From positions 15,622,948 to 15,682,947 of the forward strand of contig OU612071.1 in NCBI GenBank assembly GCA_914767715.1: 60,000 bases of DNA, given 5' to 3'. The notes under the pieces are model-generated. The model had not been told where the DNA came from. It did no database searches and saw nothing but the letters and a program-made list of their open reading frames with translations. Below, in pieces: positions 23,263 to 34,719 of this stretch (the stretch's first letter is position 1; each line of letters starts with the position of its first letter). This stretch comes from Membranipora membranacea. Lineage: Eukaryota > Bryozoa > Gymnolaemata > Cheilostomatida > Membraniporidae. Both the position numbers and the translations under genes were made by a program.

Positions 23263-26200
23263 TCAGCTTTCTACAAATGATGAACTTTTATTGTTTATCA
23301 CAGTGTTAAACTTTCTTTTGCTCAGAGGGCTGTTGACAACCATTTCTTTGTCTATAGTTGAGAGTACTATTTCAGGTATTCTGTGGGTGATAGCCTTCCC
23401 GTCCCTTTCCGGGCTTGTTTTGCTGGTTGTAGGTTCTTTGGCTGAGGAAACTAGTCTAGTGCTGATTTTTAGCTTGTCTGCTAGAGTTTCTGGTTTGTTT
23501 TCCAAGTTAATCTCCTTAATAGGGAGTTGCTGTACATTATTCTCTATGATTTCTTCTTTGATCTTTTTTCTCTGAGCCAGAGGGCTTTTTCATAACACTT
23601 GACCATTTCTGTGCAACTTCGGACTCTGTAAAAATAAACTTAGAGGTGAGAGCAAAATTTCAAACTCCTTGCTATCATATGAGCATGTGAATCTTCAATG
23701 GGAATGGGTTATCTTTGGCTGTATGTAGGGTAAGTCTGACATGGTTAAACCTTTGATCAATGGGCATCCCGATATGTGTTTATGATTGCAATGATGACCA
23801 ATAAAAAAGATTAGGCTTTGATTGTTGTGACTATCTCAAAGCACCCTGGTGTATCAATGGGTACATATTGATAAGTCTGGCATAGTTTATTGCTAGTCAT
23901 GTTTCAGTTTTCTTGACAATGGAATATTTTGTTCTATCCTCTAGTCTTGACAAGAGATCAATTTATATGTATATAATATGTGTGTGTATGTATACAGTAC
24001 ACAACTAAAGCCTTCAGCAGTTGATTTGGACTCCAAACCAAGCGTCACAATTAATGTATCGTGTCGGACAATGGGCAAGGAACACAAAGACAACCTATGG
24101 AGGAAGATCTTTTGGAAAAACCTAGGCAAACGCTGGCCCAGCGCGATAAAGTACAAACTGGAAAACTAAAAAAATGGAGGAGTTAGGACCACTTCTGAAT
24201 TCTTAGGCCCAATTTACATATGCCCATGAATATCTAACCAAAATTCAACTTACAAAAAACCTAAAATAGGCTGTTCAAATAAAAAACTTGCATTATATCA
24301 TTTATATAACTTGGAAACAAAAAGCCCAGAATCTAAGTTTGACAAAAGCGCCAGTTAATACATTGTCGCATTAGGCCAGCTTGGCAATGGAACACTGGTT
24401 TTAGAGTAGTATAGAAGTTGCCTTTCTTGACAAAGGCAAAGCCACTGTGGTTGTAATGTAAAGATAGCCTCTGGCCCAAACAGGCATAATGTCAATATCA
24501 GTCTAGACAGTATGACTTACCCCTGAGGAAGTAGAAGAAGGGGATCCAGGTGGTTTCTCAGTCTTAGGAGGACTTGGCAGCATAGCGTAGCTAGTTACTG
24601 ATGAGGATCCTGTGGAGTTGTAGGAGAGAGACTGTATGTCCTCAAACTCTATGGACTTTCTCCTCTGTCTTGTTGGGAACTTCTTCCCACCGTCTGTTAA
24701 AAAAGATAAAACTTGGTTATAGCATGCCACACTGATATCAAGATTACATTATTATCATGTGCATCTCTGATCTTTAGAGTCAATTTAGCAAGAGTACCTA
24801 ACATGTACCCGCCCCTAATTGGTAAAATTGAACTCGGGTGGTCACACCAAATTCCTTGTGATGGTACTCTGGTTAAGTGGATTAGTTCACTTTCTATCGA
24901 TCAGATATATACATGCAATAGTATATAACATCATCAGTGTATTAGCATACCTTGACATTGTAAGCATTGCCTTAATTTACAAGATGACGTATAGGTTGTA
25001 GAGTGATTTTTAGTGCAGCTCACACATTTATATATCAACCTGGTGCCATTTAGATTCACCATGTTTGTTTGAGAGTAGATCAGGTTTGATCCAGTTTGCC
25101 TGCATTGCAGTTGCTCCCCTTCCGCTGGTCTAGCCGCAGCAGCACTGCAGTATGTCCAGTGGAGGGGGAGCAACTTCAAATGCAGGCAAACTGGACTAAA
25201 CTTGGTCTAGCTTGAAACCGATGTTTATGGGATGTCAGTGAGTACTATGTATAGATAATCAAAAGGATTTAATCGTGCAGGGTCGATCGGAATCAAACGA
25301 TACGATGTCAATTTAACATTTGCTCTGCCTGCAATTATCTATCAACCTGTTGCTAAGAAAAGTTGATAAAAAAGTCTAATCTGAGGTCATCTTGTTCAAA
25401 TATTATTATGACATGCTTTCTCCGTGTCATACACATTACACAGCCATGCCACCCCCTTACCTTGCATCAACTAATTGATGAAAGATTCATTGAAATTGAT
25501 TTTCGGCAGCGAATTGAGTATATGGGTTCGTGCCAAATGTTTGATATTTAATTGTTCAAGATCATTGCACCAGCATGGAGTGTCTACTTATCGAGGGTAG
25601 ATAAGACCCAATCATGTGTTTTCGTCAGCATAATTTTCAAATTAGTTCGCTCCCCGGTCAGCGATTGTGTATTGAGCATACAACCCTATAAGGATTTTGG
25701 AAGGTGGCTAGTCCATAAGGCACACAACTGTCGGAGCATGACAGGTGACACAGGATAAAAACGGCTATATTTAGGCTGATGTCAAATTAAATTAATTTTG
25801 ATGTTTGTTCTAGCTAGTAGTTTTTTTGCTGGCAGCTAAGTAATGTAACCCGATGACAAACTGTCCCAAACCAACTATTCAATTCAGATTTTTGTATATT
25901 GTGTTTGTTGATACTAGACAATAATCAAAGCGATACTGAAGGTCACAAAGGGGTCAGACAATGTGATAAGTTTTAATTGTGACTACCACTCATCGAAAGT
26001 ACTGCATAAAAGTCTCAATTATGTAACACTGTCATCAAGCATTTACAGGTTGGGCCGCTGGGAGCTCACCAGTACAACGGAAAGCGGACAAATTGGATCA
26101 CACCTGGTCTGAGCCCCCAAGACTCTTGCCGCTGTTACTCAAAAATCAGGAAGAAAACACTCACAACTCACACTCACAACTTTGCTTGTGATGAATCTGG

Positions 26201-29200
26201 CTGACTTTATAAAATTGTCTGACAGATTTACTACCAATATATGCTAAATCAAATTTGTCCGGGACCTCAGAAGAGGATGGGTGCCATATATCGCCTGTAT
26301 TCTGACTGATTTATTCTATTCTATCTCAGTCCCCCTCATAAGTCAAGACAAGCCGTGGATAATCTCACCTTGTAATGCGATTGAAGGTACACTCTGGAAT
26401 GTGATTGGATAAGGGTCCTCGCACCACGCTTCTGATTCGTCGATTCTTGGTAATGAGCTCCACCTCGTCATGTCTGCACTCTGTCTCTGCTTCAAATCTA
26501 TAAGAATAAGAATACAGTAAGGTATAAAGTCACTTTGAAATTGTCCCCTCCTCAAGGTTTTCCCTCCTGGTTTCCGACTGTATGACATCATATCAGGTAC
26601 TGCATGTATTGCAACCCAAGGGTAAAGTAAGCCAACGATGTTTCACTATTTCTAATCCTTTTTTCAATCAGCCGGCTGGATTTTGGCAGGTCAACCCATC
26701 TGAGTTATAGCAATAACATTAGAAATTCCATTTCTGTAACAACTGGCTTAGTTAGGGCAAAGCCTGATTCTCGTAAACTAATACTATGATATTCCTGTCA
26801 ATCCTGGTACTCATTTCCAGGCACAACTGTGAAGAACATGGTAACAAAGCAACATTCGCTCAGACAATAGAAGATGAATGAGCTCCTGTTTTATGGAAGC
26901 CCAAATGTAGACCAGTTGAAGTGCTAGAATGTTACTTCAACATTTCCAATCGTTTTCTCTGCAAGCTAGGACAGCGCAGAAATTGACCAAACGAATGCGA
27001 TCAAACAGGAAAATTTACAAGATGCAGTAGTGCATTTAATCTTGCGGGAAAGTCCCAAAAAATTATGGAACACCCTATATTCTATTGTGAGGATGGTGAG
27101 ATGGCGCAATCGGTTAGCACACTTGCTATTCACTGCCAGGCGATTAGTGCCGCAGAAGTTGTGGGTTCGAGTCCCACTGGGGGAGCTTTCATTGTTGATT
27201 GTGCCAGCCCCCAGCACCCTCGGGTGTTTACCTCTCCTTGTGAGGATACAGATGGTAAAATGTGTAATGAGATTGACATCATTCCCTCTCTACCAAGGCA
27301 ATGGCAGCACCCATAAAATACATTCAACTTGCGTTCATACACATCTCAAATTTGTTGTCAAAGAAGCCATGCTCTGGAAGTAAGGATATTTGAGCCCTCA
27401 AACTTCCCCCATCTCTTTCCCTAGATTCATTGCATTGCATTCCCCACTTCCCCCTCCACTCACAGGGAAATTGATGGTCTACTCTTCCCCTGTCTGACGC
27501 CACCTTAGAGTTTGTCAATCCAATATATTTGTCAAATTTCGTCTTACAAACTCCTCGCCAGTACTGCGTATAAGATAAACTAGTGCTCGAACTCTGCCCA
27601 GGCTGCCAGGAAGTGGCATTGAAATATCAGTCTTGGCAGAGTTTGATCAATTAACTGGTATAATATAAGTCTCAGACGGGTCCAATGTGAGTTAGAAGCA
27701 TTACATTACCAACCACCCATGTAAATGGAAATTGGTGGTTGATAATGTAGTGCCACTAACTTGCACTGGAGCCCTCTGAGCACTAAACTGGTATAATATA
27801 AACCTACCTAGTCTACTAACGCGGCACTGTCACCTCGCCTGACCAGTTGTCAATTAAAGCTGTGAGCTGTGTGCACATCTGATCGCAGTATAATATTGGT
27901 GCTACCTGACATGTCAAATATGCTAATAAATACCTCAATTAAAAAAAATCTGCTTTGAAGTTAACCTCAAGAGGCTATAAATGTAGCATAAATATGAATT
28001 CAATGCAATTTATAAGCTAAGCGCACAGCCAATCGATGATGAGATGAGTAAGACTAAAAAAAAATCGATTGAAGTTGCATCAAACTTTATGCCGTCAGGA
28101 GCACATCAGTGACGTCTGAATGGTGTACCTAACTCATTCAACTGTTACGTTGCAGTATGATCTTCATTTACTCCTAGGTTTGAATGACTGGTGCTTTATA
28201 ATCTTGAAGAATTGCTACCCTTAATTTATAGTTACCCTCTTGTTTTGAACCAATCAGTACCTTCACTGATAAGGTAATTAGACTTGGATAAATGACAAGA
28301 AACACAAGACGTAAAGTGAATTTTATGCAAGCCTATCTGTGGCTCTCGATGGGGCATTCATAGTGCATAGCAATAAATCAATCGTGTATGTCAGATAACA
28401 GTACTAACTTTTTAAAGCTCCACTGATAAAAAGTCTTATTGCACAATTGTAAAAATATATTTGATCCGTGTGTCTTGCAGCACATGACTGTATTTCCTCA
28501 TCGAAGCTATTATATGGTTCCTGTGCCGGTGCATTGTACAGGTGGAAAGATGATGGACCCTGTTTATGACAAAACAGAGGGTGGGCTGCCCCTAAAGAGG
28601 GACGCAAGGTGCCCGGTATCCTCGTACTGAGAGTGTGATACATCCTAGAAAACTAGAATGCATCCTAGAGATGAGGCCATGGCGGACCTCCTAATCGTAA
28701 GTGTACAGCAAGCTGCCAGAAACTGAAACAGGCACTAATCAGCCATTGGCAGTGACACTTTGATCTTATGGCCAGAAGAGGTATAAACCACTTTTCATGG
28801 ATTTTTGTATTGCATCATATGCAATACTTTTTGCCTGCGAAATTCCTCTTTTCTATTTTGGGATAGCTTTTTAATATGATCAGGTGGTAATGTGAAAAGG
28901 TTTTAAAATGTTTTAGAGTTTTTTTTGGATAAAGATATTGCTAGCCGCAGGGTTGAAGCCACTTTAACATGACTTTCTTAATGTAAGACAACTCCTATAT
29001 ATTTTGTAAGAGGCTCTGCTTTGCTATACTGAAGGCATAACAATTGATCTAATTTTGACCTTAGAAATCTGTCCACCAAAAATATTTTTCTGCCATTATA
29101 GTCTCAGAAGTACACCGCAGGCACAACGCCTCACCTTGAATTCTGTGATGTATTTTAGCCTGTGCTAGTTGTAGTTTTTTCATCTGTTGGCTCATAGTAC

Positions 29201-31408
29201 TATCAGTGTACCTCTGTACGCTGTCCAGCCCCTTCTCCAGCTTACTCATCGACTCTCTGCTCTGACGGCGACCATGTGACAGGGTCTGCGTGGGGAAATA
29301 ATATATAATATATAATTTTTAATAATATATAATTATACATAATAATATATAATATATAATAATATATAATAAATATGATAATATATAATATAAAGAAAGG
29401 GAAATGTTAGTAAATGGAAGCGCATTGATCTGGTGATATACTATTGCATGCACAGATATATATCATATGGATGAGGGGTATATATCTGACCCTGAGCAAG
29501 TGATGGCTATTCATGTATGGTTGCTGGACCGCATTTCTTATCTTTGATTGGCCCACAAGTCTCGTCAACCTATGCATAAGGTAAAAGCTGCCAGATTCAT
29601 AGCAATAAATGCCCGGTTGCTCTGTGTTTGCAGGCAGGTTGGAGCACACCGGTGGGAGGCCAACCTTACCCCAGTAGTCAATGGACTGCAGTGGGATTAG
29701 AAATCACTACCTTCATCCCTTGCATCCTGAATGACCGGCGCTCTAACCTACTGAGCCACCTCCTACTCCTTGGAAACGGATTGTTAGTAGATTGACACAC
29801 ACTGATCACGTGATATCTCTGATCGTTAGAGAGTGAACTAATTCATTTAGTGTGAGTACCATCACAAACAATTTGGTGTGACAACCACTTTTTCAATTTT
29901 GGTGTGGAAATTTATCACACTGACGACAAGGGGTGTAGTAGCAAATTGAGATACCCCCCCACCATAAAGCATAAAAACGTCATTTGAAGCCAATTCAATC
30001 CCGTGAAGTTACATTATAAATTCGACACTTTATTAAAGACTGCCCAAAGGCAAATACATTACACAGTCAGGCAATCTTATGTAAGATTTTTATGGTGAAA
30101 ATACCCAACTCGCAGCTGGAGAGGATGACCAGGGTATCAAAGATTTTAAATTATCTCAGATGTTTCTTTCACATGTATCAAAACCTGCTTGTGATAACAC
30201 CTGTTTGGTCTTTGGGGAGTCTTTTCATAATTTTATGGCCATGGGACTTGTGACAGAGTTTTTCCACTTGAAATGACCGAGTATTGATATGATATCCCAG
30301 GCCCGTAAATCCAGGGGAGGCAGAAACACTCTGCCTCCCCTAGAATGCTCAATGGAGTGGTATAGAAAAATGCTTTAACCAAATATATCATGTCAAAATC
30401 AGCTCATTTGGGACTTCCATTTGCTATCTATATCATTGAAACGCTTTGAAAGCTGGGAATTAACTCCAGACTCCATAGGAGGGTGCTTACAATATCCGGC
30501 CTGGTGCTGCTTCACGCCCTCAAGGTTTTTTGCGCCTCCCCTACAACTTTTCTTAAACTACGGCCCTGTATCTTCCCCCTATGTGTGCTGCAACATGCTT
30601 GTTTATAGTCCTGTTAGTTTTCATGTTGCTGTAATCACTATCTGAGAATTGAGGGCATTCACTGTTTTCAGCATTCGTCTTTTCAGTTGTTAAAATACCC
30701 ATTTATTTTTTAATTACTGAGACAAAAGCTTGGGCTAGCTTGTCTCAAATCAGTATTTGATCACCTGAACCATCAAGAATCTATGACATAGGGAAATGCT
30801 TGGTTTGCTGGGAGCCACATGAGAAAAGTAAATTTTGTCTAGGTGATTTGTAGTCCTATTAAATCTGTACAAGTTTCTGCCTTCTTTCATTTACACGCTC
30901 ACACCCCACTCTCTGTTGACAGTATTTACCTGAATATGAACAAGATTGTTTCCTCTTGCTGGTTTTAATATTCCTTCACCACCAGAGGTAACAAACTTGT
31001 TCTACTATTTCTTAATTAGCATGAGTCAAACTCGCTATGGGTTGAGTTGCTCCCCCTTCAACCCTAGCAGCTTACCAGCAGAATTTGGGCCACTTTAGAT
31101 GCAGGGGAAATTGATTTAGTGGAAAAAGAGAGAGGAAGCTCATTGGTAGAACTACGTCTCTGATTTTACGTTCTAACTATTAGGATCTAACCTTGAATTC
31201 TATTTTAGTCAAGCAAGAATATTGACAAAATAATGGTCGACAACGCCTGCCTCTTTTGATCAAACTTATGATAAGCAGGACGCTGTTTCAACCAGAAACT
31301 CTGAAAAAGCAGGATCTCACCTCGAACTCTCTGCGCTCGTTGGAATCTTTGAATGGACCATGTGGTTTCAGACTAGGTAGCATCTTCATTATATTCCCTT
31401 GTGCAACT
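23263..31408 (-). CDS. Coiled-coil, low-complexity protein of unknown function (5' end incomplete)
   Basis: Five minus-strand exons join in one frame: 31408-31321, 29285-29135, 26497-26369, 24693-24521 and 23571-23263 (stop). Phases agree (0,1,1,0) and donors are GTGAG or GTAAGT. The first exon has a possible start at 31389-31387 (MKMLPSLKPHGPF), or it continues from an upstream exon through an acceptor at 31409. The product is about 203 residues or more. It has an R/S/E/K/Q-rich coiled coil (KLEKGLDSVQ..MKKLQLAQAKIHHRIQ), a segment DESEAWCEDPYPITF, a Ser/Pro-rich linker (SPPKTEKPPGSPSSTSS) and a Lys/Glu-rich tail ending SSSFVES. I do not recognise the family. The last acceptor (GGCTCAG) has a weak pyrimidine tract, so the final exon is the least certain. 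Its opposite strand also reads as an open hydrophobic frame, a typical shadow of Lys/Glu codons. Confidence 0.6.
23998..24169 (+). CDS. Orphan terminal exon candidate, basic/Trp-rich tail
   Basis: An open plus-strand frame follows a TATACAG acceptor and ends at TAA. It encodes about 57 residues with SVTINVSCRTMG, then a basic, Trp-rich end (LWRKIFWKNLGKRW). The composition looks coding, and it lies inside an intron of the minus-strand coiled-coil gene. I could not find a phase-compatible upstream exon between SELENOF and here, so this may be an exon of a nested gene, a pseudogene remnant or chance. Confidence 0.25.
24725..24940 (+). repeat. Interspersed repeat shared with 20534-20750
   Basis: Second copy of the repeat described at 20534, in an intron of the coiled-coil gene. 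Confidence 0.6.
25081..25208. mobile_element. GC-rich foldback element, copy 2
   Basis: It has the same arms (TGCCTGCATTGCAGTTGCTC and its complement) around a GC-rich centre. It lies in an intron of the coiled-coil gene. Confidence 0.75.
27086..27190 (+). mobile_element. tRNA-like SINE head or tRNA-derived sequence
   Basis: GATGGCGCAATCGGTTAGCA (A box) and GGTTCGAGTCCC (B box) occur in tRNA order. The spacing is too long and the acceptor stem does not close, so it is a tRNA-derived repeat and not a functional tRNA gene. Confidence 0.6.
27653..27801. mobile_element. Foldback element flanked by a 16-bp direct repeat
   Basis: AACTGGTATAATATAA occurs at 27653-27668 and 27786-27801. Between them are imperfect inverted arms starting CTCAGACGGGTCCAATG on the left and, on the complement of the right, CTCAGAGGGCTCCAGTG. 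Confidence 0.6.
28557..28728 (+). repeat. Interspersed repeat shared with 37988-38120
   Basis: Both contain CCCTGTTTATGACAAA, TACTGAGAGTGTGATACATC and GGACCTCCTAATCGTAAGTG. This copy has about 40 extra bases near its start. Confidence 0.8.
29299..29395. repeat. AT-only low-complexity tract
   Basis: Irregular repeats of AATAATATATAATATATAAT begin 14 bases upstream of the acceptor-side end of the 29135-29285 exon of the coiled-coil gene. Confidence 0.9.
29616..29771 (-). mobile_element. tRNA-derived SINE, copy 3 (truncated)
   Basis: It keeps TTTGCAGGCAGGTTGGAGCA and CACCTCCTACTCC at the two ends, but the B box is damaged and the distal body is missing. Confidence 0.7.
30298..30568 (-). mobile_element. 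hAT-like MITE, copy 2
   Basis: It starts CAGGCCCGTAAATCCAGGGG and ends CTACGGCCCTG. The body matches copy 1 (CAGCTCATTTGGGA, then CATTGAAACGCTT). Possible 5-bp flanking repeat TATC[C/T]. Confidence 0.75.
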
Positions 31409-31603
31409 CTAAAACAATGTAAGCATTTGGTTAAAGAAATATTACAAAAAAACACTGATCCAAAGCATATGCTATGTCATGAAGAACGGGCAGCAGAGTT
31501 ATTTATATATCATTCCCCCCACCAAAGATGGAACTAACTTATTTTATATTTGCTCTCAGTTTCCCAGAAGATTTATTACTCTCTAATTCTCTTAGTCAAA
31601 GCA

Positions 31604-31702
31604 AGGAGTAACAGCACCTGTTACTCCTTTGTCAAAGTACTGCAGTGGATATTAAACCTGGGACTTTCTACACTTTCAAACGCTGTGACCACTTGAGCCT
31701 CC
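31604..31702 (-). mobile_element. Tail of a tRNA-derived SINE (diverged)
   Basis: GTACTGCAGTGGATATTAAA and ACCTGGGACTTTC, then TTGAGCCTCC, match the tRNA-related end of the SINE family weakly. Confidence 0.4.
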
Positions 31703-32213
31703 TTTTTTTTTTTATTTCAATATTATCTTAAAAATTAGCTATCAATATTTACTGTTTTTGAAATCTACAGTATTTTCAAAACCCAACAACCATGCTGTAA
31801 AACTTATTCATCATTGATTTGTTTGTTTTCTAGTATTTTATAAACTTCTTTGATAATCTCTTGTAAAGTAAAGATTCATGCCAGCCAACAAACACGAGAG
31901 TAGAAAAATGTGAGCATGGATTAGTTTCAGACATCATGAAAAGGTTTTGTAATTTATGTACTACATTAAAATTGCAGGATCACTACATAATTGTAGTTCA
32001 TGGTATTTTTCAAATGGTAGAAAGTCTCAAAGTAGTACTGATGTGCCCAAATAGTTAAGTAATCTTCTTTGATAGAAAATAACTTTGCATCCCACCTCAA
32101 AGATGACTAGCGATTTGCAAAATAAAACAAGACATATTTCAATCACAGGCAAAGCACAGAACACCTAGCACAACTATCTCAAAATTGATTGTAAAATAAA
32201 TAGGATTTCGGAC

Positions 32214-32369
32214 CTGCAAGCTGTGTTGATGTTGCAGTTGAAGATCTCGCACCCTGTACACAATATATTACCACCAGACCTGATTAGAAAATTAATATGA
32301 TTACTTACCTGCAAGCTTTGTTAAATAGTATGCTGCAGCTGAATATCTCACCGTGACTTATCAAACTCC
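32214..32369 (-). other. Pair of duplicated mini-exon candidates upstream of the coiled-coil gene
   Basis: Two similar stretches, 32369-32309 (61 nt) and 32253-32214 (40 nt), each follow a GTGTACAG acceptor. Both enter in phase 1 and leave in phase 2, as needed to join the exon at 31408. They encode GEIFSCSILFNKACR and CEIFNCNINTACR respectively. The first ends at a good donor (GTAAGT), the second at a poor one (GTCCGA). They may be mutually exclusive exons, or one live and one decayed copy. Confidence 0.3.
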
Positions 32370-32487
32370 CTGTACACGATATATTACCAACAAACCAACA
32401 GCAAGAGTATGCCTTGTCACCGCAGATCTCAGCTTTGACACACTGAGTAAATGACACAACAGCATAAGTGTTTGGAGAATGAGATAT

Positions 32488-32714
32488 CAGAGTCCGTAGT
32501 TCTAGGGTGGAGGGTAGGGAGGTACTGCCCCCCTAGAAAGCTGAATAAAGTGGCCAAAACATGGTTATAGAAGTATCCATGGCAGACTCAGCTCTTTTGA
32601 GATTTCATTATCTAATTACATACCTTGATTTGCTTTCAAAGATGCTTCCTGCACCATTCTTTGTGATGCTTTGTACCCTTTGCCTCCCCTACAATTTTTC
32701 TTAACTACACACCT
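32488..32714 (-). mobile_element. hAT-like MITE, copy 3
   Basis: It starts CAGAGTCCGTAGTTCTAGGG and ends ACTACACACCTG, with a diverged body of the same family. GATATCA occurs at both flanks. Confidence 0.7.
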
Positions 32715-34602
32715 GTGATATCAGCTCAGGTGAGTGTTGTAAGCTGACGTAGGCTTCTTTATATCATTATTAAATGTTATCAACTTAAGGCAATGATAGT
32801 ATTTATAATCTTTGCTTGATGTAATTAGTTTGTACTGTAGAACCTTTGTTTGAGTTATTAGTAATTTCTTTTGAAATTAAATTCTTATCTCTACCGACCT
32901 GTACAAAGACGGTCCTTCCACATGTGCCAAGCAGCGAGAATGTTGTTTATTAGTAAAGGACCATAGTTTGTGCGTAATAGAATTATGAGCAGTGGTGGAC
33001 TCAACAAGGGGGACTTGGCTTTCTACGAACAGGCCTAACTTTTACCGCAATGATGATATCGTAACAGTAACACCATAACAATATTAATCACCAACAAATC
33101 AACTAGTTACACATGGGTTCTAAACTAAAGCAAGTTTTCGGCACATTACCAAAATGTTTATCCCCCCTCATCTGCTTAAATCCACCACTGACTCAATCGT
33201 TGAGCTGTCAATAAGCTTTCATAATTTAAAGCTTCTTTTGTGATGTGGTGTGTTATTCAACCCCTGCTTACGGCAGAAAGTGTTGTTTTAAGTTTTCTAA
33301 AGCTTCATTGTTTCACCAAAAACTATAATATTATGTTAATATTATGTAACTTTACCCTCTGCAGGCTTTGTCAACAATCATAGACGGCATTTCTTCATAG
33401 AGCTCGGTTAACAGAGTAAAGTAGTCACCTCTTCAGGGCCTTTAGGCTGAGACATAACCGGATACATACAGTCAGCTGCTCGTAAACAATCTATGAGTAC
33501 TTAGACTAGCCTGGGCAGGCTGTGGCAGGCTGTGGCACCCACCCCGAACCGACAGCCTGCCCAGGCTATACTCAGACTGTAAACATGTTTGCCTTGTTGC
33601 GTAGATTCATTCACAAAGTATTTGCTCGGAGCCTTGATGATGTCATTCGAATCTTTTGAGATGAGGCTGACATGAAATTTTGTCGTGTTGTATCAGAAAT
33701 AAATAATGTACGGAGGTCGGAATATAATAAAACCACTGAATCGGGATGATGGCGTTGACCTTGGTCTTATTGGGATTTACACTGTAATCTTCCATCTTAC
33801 AAGACAGCATTGAGCCATGAGCTATTTTTTTTACGGTTGCAGGCCTGTCTGTTATTGGATACACACAGACATTGCTAATCTGTTAAGTGTAGATCTAGAT
33901 GAGAGATGTTTTTTTTTATCGATTCTGGGTAATATATATTTGCTATTGTATTGTTTACAAAATTGGAATTTTATTAGATAAATCAAATCAAATCAGTGGC
34001 GTAGGATAACCAAAGTGTAGTGAATAGTTTCAATTATGAACTTCTAAAATAAAAACTGATAATCACTGCTCATGAATAAAAAGTAAAATAATCAATATGT
34101 ATACCAACTCATTAGCAAAATGCCTTACCAATTTATATCATTGATAAAAAAGGTGCATTTCAAGTGGAGTTATGCTCTCACTTAACGAGGAAAGACGAGT
34201 TTGAATTCATTATGGTCTACTATAAACATTTATCCAATTCAGGAATAAGTCCAGGTAGCAGCTAGCAAATGCGATGAGACTGACTGGTTCAATCATATAA
34301 ATGGGTGTCAGAACTTTGGAAAGACATTAATTTTCAATCCACAAATATGTAGGGAAAACACAACTGTCCAAAACAAATCCAATAATAGTCAATATAAATT
34401 GTCATATTATCACTATAGCACATTTAGTATTTAACCAAATAAGAAGATAGGCGATAAGTTAATCCATGGTAAGTCAACTAAGTGCGAATTATGCTTGAAA
34501 AATTTCCCTCATCTAAATTTAATATTGAATCACGTATCAGTTAAGGATCAATTAGCCCTTGATAGTCTTTTTTTCTTCCGAGGGTCAGTCTGTAGTAAGG
34601 TA
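32715..34602. other. No clear gene between the coiled-coil and ankyrin genes
   Basis: It holds the 33.5-kb palindrome and AT-rich sequence. A minus-strand stretch MSQPKGPEE before a donor (GTGACT) near 33427 is too short to call. Confidence 0.4.
33510..33569. mobile_element. Short palindromic element of the TAGCCTG family
   Basis: TAGCCTGGGCAGGCTGT and ACAGCCTGCCCAGGCTA form a hairpin. Flanks TACTTAGAC and TACTCAGAC are a 9-bp duplication with one mismatch. Confidence 0.75.
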
Positions 34603-34719
34603 TTATATATCAGAGTATGCGTCATCTTTAGCAAATTGAGTGTTAGACTTAGTACCAGGAGATACCTGTGAGATAGTATGGGTATCCTCCAGCTCAACTG
34701 TCTCACTATCATCATCATA
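34603..34719 (-). pseudogene. Conserved coding-like tail after the ankyrin gene's TAG
   Basis: In frame after the TAG at 34722-34720 there are 38 sense codons and then TAA at 34605-34603. The peptide (YDDDSETVELEDTHTIS.., then SPGTKSNTQFAKDDAYSDI) aligns with the end of the paralogous exon at 58641-58896 (HDDGEPAS.., then SPTTKSQIHSAKDDAPSGI). The tail was therefore coding in the common ancestor, and the TAG replaces a sense codon (CAT in the paralogue). Premature stop, readthrough or splicing around the TAG are all possible. Confidence 0.7.

Noticed and set aside
23087-23575. 162-codon plus-strand frame reading like a membrane protein
   Set aside because: Its hydrophobic part is the antisense of the Lys/Glu-rich minus-strand exon 23263-23571, which fits the splice phase of the preceding exon. 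Antisense of Lys/Glu codons gives Leu/Phe/Ser-rich shadows.
24951-25039. Cys-rich minus-strand exon (KCVSCTKNHSTTYTSSCK..) with good splice sites
   Set aside because: It is open only in a frame that requires reading the neighbouring 26369-26497 exon in a less protein-like frame. Joining 26369 directly to 24693 keeps phase 1 and a better protein, so this is probably a chance exon.
27090-27185. A functional tRNA gene
   Set aside because: A and B boxes are present, but their spacing and the lack of a closing acceptor stem do not make a cloverleaf. It is better explained as a tRNA-derived repeat.
27481-27520. 40-nt micro-exon between 29135 and 26497 that also fits the phases
   Set aside because: It was needed only for the alternative frame of the 26369-26497 exon. 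Direct splicing of 29135 to 26497 works without it, and its acceptor is weak.
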